64,000 nt of DNA from Rhizobium sp. (GTDB lineage: Bacteria; Pseudomonadota; Alphaproteobacteria; Rhizobiales; Rhizobiaceae): the NCBI GenBank assembly GCA_019739215.1, contig JAHHDR010000020.1, positions 1-64,000 on the forward strand, read 5' to 3'. The notes below the pieces were generated by a model, which saw only the letters and a list, made by a program, of their open reading frames with translations, ran no database searches and was not told the origin of the DNA. The stretch's first letter is position 1, and every line of letters begins with the position of its first letter. Of this stretch, positions 11,381-20,369 are shown piece by piece. Position numbers and translations under genes: made by a program.

Positions 11381-12640
11381 TCAACGCGCCGGGCGTGCCG
11401 GTCGGGTCAGGGGGATCTCGACAGTGAAGCAGGCTCCGCCAGCGTCGAGCGGACTGTACCATGCCTTGCCGCCGTGCAGGCGCGCGATCTCGGCGACGAG
11501 GGCCAGGCCAAGGCCCCAGCCCCCGGCCGACTCGCTGCGTCCGTCGGGCCGGTAGAAGGGCTCGAACACACGGGCGGCTTCGTCGGGCCCTATTCCGTCG
11601 CCCTGGTCGCAGACGGCGATGCGTGCATTGCCCGCCTGCGCATTGACATAGACCGTCACCGGCGGCTTGCCGTGTCGCGACGCGTTCTGGACCAGATTGC
11701 GGATCACGCGGCGCAGCAGGCGTTCGTTGCCCATGACGGTGAGTGCCTCGCCATCCACCTCGGCCCCGACCGCCGCAGCCTCCTCGGCCGCCAATGGCAG
11801 CAGGTCGACCAATTGATCCAGTTCGAGCTTCTGGTCGCTGTCCAGACGGCTCTTGAGCAGGATTTCGTCGACGAGCTCATCCAGTTCCGAGAGGTTGCGC
11901 ACGATCTCCTGGCGCAGGCTGTCGCTCGGCGAGGCCTCGAACATCTCGGCTGCCATGCGCAGCCGGGCGAGCGGCGAACGCAGTTCATGGCTGGCATTGG
12001 CGAGCAATGATTTCTGGGAGTTGATCAGCTGTTCGACGCGATCGGCCGCCATGTTGAAACTCTTGGCGACGAGCGCGACCTCGTCGTGGCCGCAGACCTC
12101 GACACGTGACGACAAGGCGCCTTCACCCCAATGCTCGACCCCGCGCCGGAGATCCTCGAGGCGGCGCGTGAGGTAGCGCACCGCCGGCAGTGATGCGATG
12201 CCGATCGCGATCGCGACGATGAAAATCACGATCAGGAGGTCGCGGGACTTGTCGAAATGACTGTCGATATAGACGAGGACACGGCCGCCATCGGGCAGGC
12301 TGGCCTCAAATTCACGCTTGTGTCGATGGTGTTGGGCGAGGAAAACCTCGGCCGCCGACCGGCTGGACAGGGCACCGGCGCCCTGGACAAAATTCTCGCT
12401 CCTGTCGAACACCGCGACATCGGCATTGAGGCCCCGCGCGATACGCTCAAGCATGTCCTGGCGCTGCTGGAGCGTCATGTCGGACGTGAGGAGGGCGCTG
12501 GCGAAGCGGTCGAGCTTCCCGGAGAAGCCGTGATCGTCGTCGTCGGCCAGCATCGCGTAGGTGCCGAGCGACAGCACGACCAGCATCAGGCCGCAAAGCA
12601 CGGTCAAATACATCTTGACGTAAAGGCGGCTGCGGATCAT
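11381..12640 (-). CDS. Sensor histidine kinase
   Basis: 419 residues. A membrane helix lies at about 9-31, a periplasmic sensor of roughly 100 residues follows, and a second helix is at about 135-155. HAMP follows (YLTRRLEDLRRGVEHWGEG). The phospho-acceptor is His218 in SHELRSPLARLR, and the catalytic ATPase shows N- and G-box sequences (NLVQNASRHG, DQGDGIGPDEA, GWGLGLALVAEIARLHGG). It overlaps the response regulator gene by four bases, so it is translationally coupled. With the Spy-like gene upstream it resembles a Cpx-type envelope-stress circuit; the signal is inferred. Confidence 0.9.
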   Translation of the reverse strand: MIRSRLYVKMYLTVLCGLMLVVLSLGTYAMLADDDDHGFSGKLDRFASALLTSDMTLQQRQDMLERIARGLNADVAVFDRSENFVQGAGALSSRSAAEVFLAQHHRHKREFEASLPDGGRVLVYIDSHFDKSRDLLIVIFIVAIAIGIASLPAVRYLTRRLEDLRRGVEHWGEGALSSRVEVCGHDEVALVAKSFNMAADRVEQLINSQKSLLANASHELRSPLARLRMAAEMFEASPSDSLRQEIVRNLSELDELVDEILLKSRLDSDQKLELDQLVDLLPLAAEEAAAVGAEVDGEALTVMGNERLLRRVIRNLVQNASRHGKPPVTVYVNAQAGNARIAVCDQGDGIGPDEAARVFEPFYRPDGRSESAGGWGLGLALVAEIARLHGGKAWYSPLDAGGACFTVEIPLTRPARPAR

Positions 12641-13344
12641 TGGCCCGGGTCGTCCTGGTTCCTGGCGAAGATGTAGCCCGAACCGCGCAACGTTATGATC
12701 CGGCGCGGATGCTTGGGATCGGTCTCGATCGCGGCACGGATGCGGGAGATGTGAACGTCGATGGAGCGGTCGAAGGCTTCGAGTTCCTCGCCCTTGGTGA
12801 GTTCCATCAGCCGCTCGCGAGAGAGCACGCGTCCGGCATTCTCCGACATTGTCAGAAGCAGGGCGAATTGATAGCCGGTTAGCGGCCGCTCGGTGCCGTC
12901 GAGCCTGACGCAGCGCTGGCCGCGATCGATCTCGAGGCGCCCGAAGCGCAGCACGTCATTGGGGGAAATGGCGGCCGAGCCTTGGGTACGCCTCAAGATC
13001 GCCTTGAGCCGCGCGGCTAGCTCACGCGGGCTGAAGGGTTTCGGAAGATAGTCATCCGCGCCGAGTTCCAGTCCCACGATCCGATCGGTTTCCTCGCCCT
13101 TGGCGGTGAGCATGAGGATCGGAAGACCAGAGCTGGCGCGGATACGGCGGCATATTTCGAACCCGTCGTGATCAGGGAGCATCACGTCGAGTATCACAGC
13201 GTCAGGCGCCTTGCGGGTGATCTCCTGGAGGCCGGAGAGGCCCGTGGCCGCGCTGCGGGTCGAAAAGCCAGCCGATCTGAGATAGTCAGAGAGCATGGCG
13301 GCGAGACGTGTGTCGTCGTCTATGATCAGCACTTCCGCCGCCAT
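12637..13344 (-). CDS. OmpR-family response regulator
   Basis: 235 residues from MAAEVLIIDDDTRLAAML. The receiver domain has the acidic pair, the phospho-acceptor Asp in VILDVMLPDHDG and the Lys in LMLTAKGEE. The C-terminal winged helix (LTGYQFALLLTMSENAGRVL, VHISRIRAAIETD) is OmpR/PhoB-type. The start is set by GGGAGAAAGC immediately before the ATG at 13344; the ATG 12 bases upstream lacks one. It lies between the Spy-like gene and its kinase and probably autoregulates the operon. Confidence 0.9.
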   Translation of the reverse strand: MAAEVLIIDDDTRLAAMLSDYLRSAGFSTRSAATGLSGLQEITRKAPDAVILDVMLPDHDGFEICRRIRASSGLPILMLTAKGEETDRIVGLELGADDYLPKPFSPRELAARLKAILRRTQGSAAISPNDVLRFGRLEIDRGQRCVRLDGTERPLTGYQFALLLTMSENAGRVLSRERLMELTKGEELEAFDRSIDVHISRIRAAIETDPKHPRRIITLRGSGYIFARNQDDPGQ

Positions 13345-13361
13345 GCTTTCTCCCATCCACC

Positions 13362-13871
13362 TTACCAGCGGCCGTGAGGCCCGAATTCCTTCATTTCCTC
13401 GACCAGCTTCTTGCGCTGCTCGGGAGTAAGGATTTCTGCCGCATCGGCCACTGCCTTGGCAATGGCCTTCGACCGCTCTTCGAACTGGGCCATCTGTTTG
13501 GCGCGCAGAGCCTCGATCGCATTCCGGTCGATGGTGGGGGATTCGATCAGCTTGATGATTTCGTCACGCATGGCCTTCCGTGCCTCCCGGTCGGGACGAA
13601 CTTCGTCTATCGTCGTGGTGACGATGGTCTTGAGCCTGGACTTCTGGTCGTCCGACGCGCCGGCTTCGCTGAGCATCTGGTCGAGCTTGTATTCCATGAA
13701 GCCGCGCATGAGCTTGTGGCGGCCGCCCCAGTCGTCGTTGCTGGCGAAGGCGTAGGCGCCAGCACCGGCGGCAACCGCCACGGCAACCGAACCGATGATG
13801 AACTTGCGGCCCCAGCCTGGCTTTTCGGGCGGCAGGATTTCGATTTCGGGGCTTCTGATGTCTTCACTCAT
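13362..13871 (-). CDS. Spy/CpxP-like membrane-anchored periplasmic protein
   Basis: 169 residues. A short acidic cytoplasmic N-terminus is followed by one helix (FIIGSVAVAVAAGAGAYAF). The periplasmic part is long, helical and charged, with ASDDQKSRLKTIV and a terminal LTPEQRKKLVEEM that matches the LTxxQ repeat of Spy/CpxP chaperones. CpxP-type proteins bind unfolded proteins or inhibit a partner kinase. It is the first gene of a three-gene unit with an OmpR-type regulator and a kinase, which supports an envelope-stress role. Confidence 0.75.
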   Translation of the reverse strand: MSEDIRSPEIEILPPEKPGWGRKFIIGSVAVAVAAGAGAYAFASNDDWGGRHKLMRGFMEYKLDQMLSEAGASDDQKSRLKTIVTTTIDEVRPDREARKAMRDEIIKLIESPTIDRNAIEALRAKQMAQFEERSKAIAKAVADAAEILTPEQRKKLVEEMKEFGPHGRW

Positions 13872-14219
13872 GAGCCTGTCCTTCCTTGCGTCTGAACAAC
13901 TTTCGATGAGGACAAGATAGCGTGGCTCTGTTTCCCCCTCATGTGGCTGGTGTAAAGTAATGTAAAGGCTGCCCCGCCGTCGCAGACACGGGATCTGCGC
14001 AGTCAGGTTGTTGATATTGCTTGGTTTAAGCTTGGCGTTGGTTTTGATCCGCGGCCCCGCTTTTTTGTTGGACCCCGCCTTGAAATTCGTCTAGCACCAA
14101 AGCGGCCTGAGAGTTGGGCCGGAAAGAGAAAATCGCTCATGTAACAATGCCATAGGCGGACCGTGCGCAGGTGCGGGAAGTCCGCCGGGCAAGGAACATC
14201 AGGACCAGGGGGCTCGGCT
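13872..14219. other. Divergent intergenic region, 348 bases
   Basis: It separates the leftward Spy-like operon from mgtE and should hold both promoters. I see no coding potential. It is locally AT-richer around 13960-14090 (with CTTTTTTGTTGG) and ends in a GC-rich stem just before mgtE, listed separately. No convincing -35/-10 pair could be assigned by eye. Confidence 0.5.
14155..14186 (+). promoter_or_regulatory. Stem-loop in the mgtE 5' leader
   Basis: GGCGGAC at 14155-14161 is exactly complementary to GTCCGCC at 14180-14186, with an 18-base GC-rich interior that can partly pair. It ends 33 bases before the mgtE ATG. Leader RNAs control mgtE in other bacteria (the M-box in Firmicutes), but I cannot match this one to a named riboswitch class. 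It could equally be a chance GC-rich hairpin. Confidence 0.35.
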
Positions 14220-15644
14220 ATGAACGATAGCTATGAAGAACTCGACAGAGCCCCGGAGCCTGGTGAAAAGGCGGAGCACGCCGACATCTATACCGACGAC
14301 GGCGCGGTGCGCGGCGATTTCCTCGCCATGGTCGGCGCGGCCATCGCCGATCGCGATGTCATCTGGCTGCGCCGCCATGTCGGCAACCTGCATATTTCCG
14401 AACTGGGTGACGTGCTCGAGGCGATTGTCTCCGAGCAGCGCAATGCGCTGGTCAACCTGCTGGGCGAGGATTTCGACCTTGCCGCGCTGACCGAGGTCGA
14501 CGAGGCGATCCGCCTCGAGATCGTCGACCAGATGCCGAATGACGCGATCGCGGCGGCCCTCAGCGATCTCGATTCGGACGACGCGGTCTACATTCTAGAG
14601 GATCTCGACCAGGAGGACCGCGAGGAGATTCTCGCCCAGTTGCCTTTCACGGAGCGGGTTCGATTTCGTCGGGCGCTCGAGTATCCGGAAAGCTCTGCTG
14701 GACGGCGCATGCGGTCCGAGTTCGTTGCTGTGCCGCCGTTCTGGTCGGTCGGACAATGCATCGACTACATGCGCGAGGAGCAGGATCTTCCCGATAGCTT
14801 CACCGAAATATTCGTCATCGATCCGACCTTCAAGCTGATGGGCGTCATCGACCTCGACAGGATCCTGCGCACCAAGCGCACGACAAAGGTCGAGGACATC
14901 ATGCGGGAGACAAACCATCCGATCCCGGCCGACATGGACCAGGAAGAGGCCGCCCAGGTTTTCGAGCAATACGACCTGCTATCGGCGGCCGTCGTTGACG
15001 ACAACGGCAGGCTGGTCGGCGTGCTTACCATTGACGACGTGGTGGACGTCATCCACGAGGAAGCGGACGAAGACATCAAGCGTCTTGCTGGCGTCGGTGA
15101 CGAGGAGCTTTCGGACAACGTCATTTCGACCGTGCGCTCGCGCTTCCTCTGGCTGTTCATCAACCTCGGCACCGCGTTTCTGTCGTCGTGGGTGATTGGA
15201 CTGTTCGATGCGACGATCGAGCAGATGGTGGCGTTGGCCGTGCTGATGCCGATCGTCGCCTCCATGGGCGGCAATGCCGGCACGCAGACGATGACGGTGA
15301 CGGTGCGCGCACTGGCGACCCGTGAGTTGGATATCTATAACGCGCGGCGGATTGTTAAGCGCGAGCTTGGCGTCGGAGCGATCAATGGCGTCGTGTTCGC
15401 AGTGATGGTCGGTGTGACTGCCGGGCTCATCTTTCACAATTACCAACTGGGCGTCGTTATCGCGGCGGCGCTTTTCGTGAATTTCATGGCCGCGGCGTTG
15501 GCGGGAAACCTGGTGCCGATGCTTCTCAATCGGTTCGGTGCCGACCCCGCCGTTGCGTCGTCCGTCTTCGTGACGACAGTGACAGATCTGACCGGCTTTT
15601 TCGGCTTTCTCGGGCTCGCGACCCTCTGGTTCGGGTTCCGTTAG
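14220..15644 (+). CDS. mgtE: Magnesium transporter MgtE
   Basis: 474 residues. The N-terminal acidic superhelical domain (ELGDVLEAIVSEQRNALVNL, YILEDLDQEDREEIL) is followed by paired CBS domains (VIDPTFKLMGVIDLDRIL, VVDDNGRLVGVLTIDDVVDV). Five membrane helices follow, carrying MPIVASMGGNAGTQTMTV, the conserved pore segment of MgtE. The Mg2+-sensing acidic N and CBS domains gate the dimeric channel. The start at 14220 follows an AT-poor leader; a longer in-frame ATG at 14163 would translate through the leader stem and is not favoured. Confidence 0.93.
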   Translation: MNDSYEELDRAPEPGEKAEHADIYTDDGAVRGDFLAMVGAAIADRDVIWLRRHVGNLHISELGDVLEAIVSEQRNALVNLLGEDFDLAALTEVDEAIRLEIVDQMPNDAIAAALSDLDSDDAVYILEDLDQEDREEILAQLPFTERVRFRRALEYPESSAGRRMRSEFVAVPPFWSVGQCIDYMREEQDLPDSFTEIFVIDPTFKLMGVIDLDRILRTKRTTKVEDIMRETNHPIPADMDQEEAAQVFEQYDLLSAAVVDDNGRLVGVLTIDDVVDVIHEEADEDIKRLAGVGDEELSDNVISTVRSRFLWLFINLGTAFLSSWVIGLFDATIEQMVALAVLMPIVASMGGNAGTQTMTVTVRALATRELDIYNARRIVKRELGVGAINGVVFAVMVGVTAGLIFHNYQLGVVIAAALFVNFMAAALAGNLVPMLLNRFGADPAVASSVFVTTVTDLTGFFGFLGLATLWFGFR

Positions 15645-15660
15645 GCGGCCAGTCATAAAT

Positions 15661-15688
15661 TTGACTTTTACGTAAGAATTTCTAGGCT
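15661..15688 (+). promoter_or_regulatory. Probable autoregulated promoter of the MerR-family gene
   Basis: TTGACT at 15661-15666 and TAGGCT at 15683-15688 can serve as -35 and -10 with a 16-base spacer. The palindrome TTACGTAA (15668-15675) lies between them. MerR-family regulators bind palindromes in the promoter spacer, and LiuR-type sites contain a similar TTACGTAA core. The assignment is by eye. Confidence 0.45.
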
Positions 15689-15723
15689 AACTGGTTCGCG
15701 ATCCAGACAGCCGGAGTGCCGCC

Positions 15724-16110
15724 GTGACCAAACTCTACAGCATTACCGAGATGACGCGAGAGTTCGACATTTCGACGCGCACGCTGCGCTTTTACGAGGA
15801 CGAGGGCCTGATCCACCCCGAGCGGCGGGGCAGGACGCGGCTTTACCGGCTGGCCGACCGCCACCTCATCGCCCAGATCCTCCGCGGGCGGCGTATCGGT
15901 TTCACGATCGCGGAGATCCGCGAAATCATCCAGGTCTACAAGGAACCGCCGGGCGAGATCGGCCAGTTGAAGCTTCTGATGAAAAAGGTCGAGGAGCGGC
16001 GCGACAGCCTGCGACAGCGGCGGAAAGACATCGACGAGACCATCGGTGAACTGGATTCGATCGAGGAGGCCTGCCTCAACCGGCTGGCGGAGATCGGGGT
16101 CACGACCTGA
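15724..16110 (+). CDS. MerR-family regulator, LiuR-like
   Basis: 128 residues from a GTG start. The N-terminal winged helix YSITEMTREFDISTRTLRFY with EDEGLIHPERRGRTRLYR is MerR-type and closely resembles LiuR, the branched-chain amino acid/fatty acid degradation regulator. A long dimerisation coiled coil follows (LLMKKVEERRDSLRQRRKDI). No metal-binding cysteines are at the expected positions. The liu target genes are not adjacent. A TTACGTAA palindrome sits in its own promoter. Confidence 0.8.
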   Translation: MTKLYSITEMTREFDISTRTLRFYEDEGLIHPERRGRTRLYRLADRHLIAQILRGRRIGFTIAEIREIIQVYKEPPGEIGQLKLLMKKVEERRDSLRQRRKDIDETIGELDSIEEACLNRLAEIGVTT

Positions 16111-16131
16111 GATCCGTCTCCAGATCCGTCT

Positions 16132-16605
16132 TCAGATCCAGGCGCGGGTCCTGCGGCAGTAGCATTCGAATTCGAACCCGAAGCGTGCCAGCAGATGCCG
16201 TTCCTCGCTCTTCACGATCCAGGCGTGAGTGATGACGGCGGTCAGTGCGGCGCTCGCCATCATCCAGATGTTGCCGGTCATGAGGCCGGTGCCGAGCATG
16301 ATCAGCGTGTAGCCGAGATAGACGGGATTGCGGGTGAAGCGATAGGGTCCGGAGGTCACCAGATGGCTGGTCGGGGAGCTGGAAAGCAGCGCGGTGCGGC
16401 AACGGATGAGTTGGGCATAGCCCCAGCCGGCCATCCAGAGTCCCGCGGCGGCGGCCAGAATGCCCGCTGCCTGCGCTGGCAGGTGCCAGTCCGGCGCTAT
16501 GTCCCATGGCGAGCCCCGATCCAGGATGAACGCCAGCGAAATCGCGGCGAGATAGACGAAGGGCGTCCAGGGGAAAATCAATGGTTTCACGCGATAGGCA
16601 TTCAT
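16132..16605 (-). CDS. Isoprenylcysteine carboxyl methyltransferase-family membrane protein
   Basis: 157 residues, four or five hydrophobic segments. The C-terminal SGPYRFTRNPVYLGYTLIML and EERHLLARFGFEFECYCRRT are the SAM-binding signature of the ICMT/PEMT superfamily (NPxY and EE..L...F...Y..Y). The substrate is unknown in bacterial members. It is four bases downstream of the DUF1624 gene, so the two probably form an operon. Confidence 0.8.
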   Translation of the reverse strand: MNAYRVKPLIFPWTPFVYLAAISLAFILDRGSPWDIAPDWHLPAQAAGILAAAAGLWMAGWGYAQLIRCRTALLSSSPTSHLVTSGPYRFTRNPVYLGYTLIMLGTGLMTGNIWMMASAALTAVITHAWIVKSEERHLLARFGFEFECYCRRTRAWI

Positions 16606-16608
16606 CAG

Positions 16609-17601
16609 TCAATTTCCGAAATCGTCACCGGCCGCTTGGGCCTCGACGGTGCATTGGCTTCTGATCGTATCGATGTTGCCACGATAGGCGTCCGGCATTG
16701 CGCCAGACTGAAGAGGGGCAAGCAGTTCCTCCCGTTCGAGCCTGTCCAGCGCACAGGCACAGTAACGCCCGCAAAACGCTTCGCTGGCTTGGGGCAGGCA
16801 GGCCGCCACGCAGCTTCGCGTGAATGCGTCCGGATGGCCGGTTGCCGGATAGGCGAGGGACACCCCGTAGAGAATCGCGATCAGGACCGGCTGATGCACG
16901 AGATAGAAGACCAGACTGTGACGACCGAGATAAGAAAGGATGGCTGACGACCGTCCGGGAGGCTTATCCCCAGGCGCATTTTGTCGCAGCGCTCCCGCGG
17001 AAGGGAACAGTCGCGCCGCGCCGATGCCTGCCAGCACGGCGGCGAGCCAGGGTAGCATGGGTACATAATCGAAGCTCGGTCGCGGCATGGTCGAGAGGCC
17101 GATCCACCAGAACCACGGCGCGTTGAAGGCGTCGGACTTGAGGTAGAAGGGCGCCACGAAAGCGGCGATCGCGGCGAGCAAGGTGACCGGTACCGGGAGC
17201 CGCAGGAAAAGCAGGCCGACGACGCTGGCGGCCGCGATCGCATGCAGGATGCCGAAATGTATGAGGCCCTGGGGGATCGCGAAGTAACTCGCCACGGTGA
17301 CGAGAAACGCCGCCCCGGCGACAACGAGCCAGCGCTTCCAGAAGCTTCGCCAGCGGATGCGTTCGCCATGGGCCAGCACCAGCGAGAACCCGGCCAGGAA
17401 CAAGAAGGTCGAGGCAATCGACCGGGCGTAGATCCTTGGCCAACCGTCTGCGGCATAGCCCGGTTCCAGATAGCCGAAACTCGAGAGGTCCCAGATGAAA
17501 TGATAGCTGGCCATCGCCAGAAGCGCGACGCCACGGGCGATATCCAGCCAGAGCAGTCGGCGGCCTGTCGAAGGCCGTTTCGTTGTTTCAGCGTCTGTCA
17601 T
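16609..17601 (-). CDS. DUF1624/acyltransferase-like membrane protein
   Basis: 330 residues from MTDAETTKRPSTGRRL. It has about eight helices and the family opening LLWLDIARGVALLAMASYHF with WDLSSFGYL, characteristic of DUF1624 (heparan-alpha-glucosaminide acetyltransferase-like). LVFYLVHQPVLIAILYG near residue 255 is the other family landmark. The C-terminal ~70 residues are soluble and Cys-containing (SCVAACLPQASEAFC, CACALD), an unusual extension that may be extracytoplasmic. The start 45 bases downstream of the first in-frame ATG was chosen from the family N-terminus. Confidence 0.8.
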   Translation of the reverse strand: MTDAETTKRPSTGRRLLWLDIARGVALLAMASYHFIWDLSSFGYLEPGYAADGWPRIYARSIASTFLFLAGFSLVLAHGERIRWRSFWKRWLVVAGAAFLVTVASYFAIPQGLIHFGILHAIAAASVVGLLFLRLPVPVTLLAAIAAFVAPFYLKSDAFNAPWFWWIGLSTMPRPSFDYVPMLPWLAAVLAGIGAARLFPSAGALRQNAPGDKPPGRSSAILSYLGRHSLVFYLVHQPVLIAILYGVSLAYPATGHPDAFTRSCVAACLPQASEAFCGRYCACALDRLEREELLAPLQSGAMPDAYRGNIDTIRSQCTVEAQAAGDDFGN

Positions 17602-17614
17602 CGGGTTGCCGGAC

Positions 17615-18307
17615 CTATTCCTCGATATCCCTGAGGATCGCCTCACGCGCCTCCGAGAAGAACTGGCGTCGGATGAGGACGAAGAACACGAAGACCGTCA
17701 TCGACATAAAGACATAGGCGTTCACAAACCAGCCCAGATAGCCGATCGACAGGAAAATCGCCCTCAGGCCGGCGTTGAAATGCTTTGCGGCGATGATGTT
17801 GAGCCTGATGACGCGGTCCGCCGCCTTCTGCGCGCTGTCCGGGTCCTTGAGCGACTCGCCGTGCATGGGAAGCCCGCCGAACAGGATGGTGCAATAGTTG
17901 AACAGCCGGTAGGACCAGCCGAACTTGAAGAAGGAATAGGCGAAGATCACGGCCAGGCCGCCGACCTTGATCTCGAAGCCCTGTCGACCGCCCTGGAGCA
18001 TGATCGGCAGGTCGCGGAAGATCGCCTCGACCTGCTCTGTCGCACCGAGAAGGGCGAAACATCCGCCCAGCGCGAACAGCGACGTTGAGGCGAAGAACCC
18101 TGTACCGTTCTGCAGGCCCGCCATGATCTGCGTGTCGATCATCTTCAGGTCGCGGGTCATCGAATTGCGGATCCAGCGCGCGCGGTGAACCGCCATCGCC
18201 CGGGTGATACTGATCCGAGAGGTTGTCCGGTCGACACTTGTGAGCCAGTTGAAGAAGGCCCAGGTCGCAATGAAGAAGACGAGCGCGAAATAGTCCGTGG
18301 ACGTCAT
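17615..18307 (-). CDS. DUF599-family membrane protein
   Basis: 230 residues, four to five helices, with the DUF599 pattern of RISITRAMAVHRARWIRNSM near the N-terminus, then FSYRLFNYCTILFGG-like and FNAGLRAIFLSIGYLGWFVN. The function is unknown. It sits 13 bases upstream of the DUF1624 gene on the same strand, making a three-gene membrane operon with the methyltransferase. It is divergent from sdaA. Confidence 0.85.
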   Translation of the reverse strand: MTSTDYFALVFFIATWAFFNWLTSVDRTTSRISITRAMAVHRARWIRNSMTRDLKMIDTQIMAGLQNGTGFFASTSLFALGGCFALLGATEQVEAIFRDLPIMLQGGRQGFEIKVGGLAVIFAYSFFKFGWSYRLFNYCTILFGGLPMHGESLKDPDSAQKAADRVIRLNIIAAKHFNAGLRAIFLSIGYLGWFVNAYVFMSMTVFVFFVLIRRQFFSEAREAILRDIEE

Positions 18308-18470
18308 GCCGTTTCCGATCCGAACATGTCATACAATGCAGGGTGCGCACCTGGCGCGCTGTTCGATGTCGCGAGCGTACCAGCGCGTGGCGGAAAGTCC
18401 ATCGCGCAGCGGCCGCGGAATTGTCATAAGATGCCCACAACTTCATTGCGCTGCGGCAAGGCGGTCCTTC

Positions 18471-19868
18471 ATGTTCCTATCGGTATTCGACGTCTTCAAG
18501 ATCGGGATCGGCCCTTCCAGTTCTCACACGATGGGACCGATGACGGCCGCCAACGCCTTCCTCGCGCTGATCCTCTCCCCGGACTGGCCACGGCCGTCGG
18601 GCGCACGGGTCGCTTCCATCAAGGTCAGCCTGCATGGCTCGCTTGCCTATACCGGGATCGGTCATGGTTCGGACCGTGCGGTGGTTCTCGGCCTGACGGG
18701 TGAGACGGCGGAGACCGTCGATCCCGACCGAATGGAGGAGATTGTCGCCGAGATCGAACGTAGCGGCCGAATCACCCCCCCGGGACACGAGGCGTATGCG
18801 TTCCGGCCGAAGGACGATCTCGTCCTCGACAAGAAGACGCCCTTGGCCGGACACGCCAACGGCATGGCTTTTTCGGCTCTCGACGCCAATGGCCGGCTAC
18901 TGCTCCGACAGGTCTATTATTCGATCGGCGGTGGTTTCGTGGTGACGGACACCGAGCTCGAGAAGATGCGGGGTGCAAAGAAGCCCGAGACGCAGAAGGT
19001 TCCTTACCCCTTTGCCTCTGCCCGGCAGATGCTTGAAATGGCCAACAGATCGGGCCTCTCGATTGCCCAGATGAAGCGCGCCAACGAGGAAGCGACGATG
19101 AGCCGGGAGGATCTCGACAAGCGGCTCGACACGATCTGGGATGCGATGAACAACTGCATCAACCGCGGCCTCGCCGTGGAGGGCATCATGCCCGGCGGGC
19201 TCAAGGTCCGACGACGGGCGCGGCAGATTCATGACAAATTGCAGGAGGAGTGGCGTTCCAACCGGCCCAATCCCCTGCTCGCCAACGATTGGCTCTCCGT
19301 CTATGCCATGGCGGTCAACGAGGAGAATGCCGGCGGCGGGCGCATCGTGACCGCGCCGACCAACGGAGCGGCCGGCGTCATTCCCGCAACGATCCGATAT
19401 TACCAGCATTTCCACGAGGACTGGGACCAGGATGGGATCCGGGACTACCTGCTGACGGCCGCCGCGGTTGGCGGGATCATCAAGCACAATGCCTCGATCT
19501 CCGGCGCTGAAGTCGGCTGTCAGGGGGAGGTGGGTTCTGCTTCCGCGATGGCGGCGGCGGGATTGGCGGCCGTGATGGGCGGCACGCCGGAGCAGATCGA
19601 GAACGCCGCCGAAATCGCCCTGGAACACCATCTCGGCATGACCTGCGACCCGATTGCCGGCCTCGTCCAGGTGCCATGCATCGAGCGCAACGCACTCGGT
19701 GCCGTGAAGGCCGTCACCGCCGCATCCCTGGCGATGAAGGGGGATGGGCAGCATTTCGTGCCGCTCGACGCCTGTATCGAGACCATGCGCCAGACCGGCA
19801 ACGACATGAGCGAGAAATACAAGGAGACCTCGACCGGAGGGCTCGCGGTCAACGTGGTCGAGTGTTGA
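18471..19868 (+). CDS. sdaA: L-serine ammonia-lyase, iron-sulfur type
   Basis: 465 residues. L-serine dehydratase converts L-serine to pyruvate and ammonia with a [4Fe-4S] cluster. The start [20 protein letters not shown] is the conserved beta-domain opening. The alpha domain shows [38 protein letters not shown] and [19 protein letters not shown], whose cysteines hold the cluster. It is the one-polypeptide form. An in-frame extension back to 18297 is not family-like. DUF1489 follows after 50 bases on the same strand. Confidence 0.95.
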   Translation: MFLSVFDVFKIGIGPSSSHTMGPMTAANAFLALILSPDWPRPSGARVASIKVSLHGSLAYTGIGHGSDRAVVLGLTGETAETVDPDRMEEIVAEIERSGRITPPGHEAYAFRPKDDLVLDKKTPLAGHANGMAFSALDANGRLLLRQVYYSIGGGFVVTDTELEKMRGAKKPETQKVPYPFASARQMLEMANRSGLSIAQMKRANEEATMSREDLDKRLDTIWDAMNNCINRGLAVEGIMPGGLKVRRRARQIHDKLQEEWRSNRPNPLLANDWLSVYAMAVNEENAGGGRIVTAPTNGAAGVIPATIRYYQHFHEDWDQDGIRDYLLTAAAVGGIIKHNASISGAEVGCQGEVGSASAMAAAGLAAVMGGTPEQIENAAEIALEHHLGMTCDPIAGLVQVPCIERNALGAVKAVTAASLAMKGDGQHFVPLDACIETMRQTGNDMSEKYKETSTGGLAVNVVEC

Positions 19869-19918
19869 TATCCACCGAACGAGGTTGACGACGCAGTGCC
19901 ATTGGCCGATGAGAGGCG

Positions 19919-20356
19919 ATGGCACTGCATCTCATCAAGCTCTGCGTCGGCTGCGAATCGATCGAGGATCTGCGCGAATGGGTCACCGAGCGCTCGCTGG
20001 TGGCGATTGCCGCCGGACTCGAGCCGCATTCACTGCATGTCACCCGCATGGTCCCCAAGCGCATGCGCGAACTGCTAGACGGCGGGTCGCTCTACTGGGT
20101 GATCAAGGGACAGGTTTCGGCGCGGCAGCCGCTGGTCGATATCGAGGAATTCACCGACAGCGACGGTATCGGCCGGTGCCGCCTGTTTCTCGGTCCGGAA
20201 GTGATCGAGACGATGCCGCAGCCCAAGCGGCCCTTCCAGGGTTGGCGCTATCTCGAAACCAAGGACGCGCCACGTGATCTCTTTGCACGCGGCGAGTCGG
20301 AGCGCGACATGCCGGCGGAGCTCAAGCGCGAGCTTGCGGAACTGGGCCTGTTGTAG
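19919..20356 (+). CDS. DUF1489-family protein
   Basis: 145 residues, MALHLIKLCVGCESIEDLRE through LYWVIKGQVSARQPLVDIEE and PKRPFQGWRYLETKDAPRDL. This is the conserved alphaproteobacterial DUF1489 family of unknown function. It is soluble, with no signal peptide. It follows sdaA by 50 bases and may be read with it. The short AT-rich tail after the stop is shared with a convergent small gene. Confidence 0.9.
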   Translation: MALHLIKLCVGCESIEDLREWVTERSLVAIAAGLEPHSLHVTRMVPKRMRELLDGGSLYWVIKGQVSARQPLVDIEEFTDSDGIGRCRLFLGPEVIETMPQPKRPFQGWRYLETKDAPRDLFARGESERDMPAELKRELAELGLL

Positions 20357-20369
20357 GCCCAGTTCACCG

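Noticed and set aside
14155-14186. M-box Mg2+ riboswitch upstream of mgtE
   Set aside because: Leader is far too short and lacks the conserved M-box core; kept only as an unnamed stem-loop.
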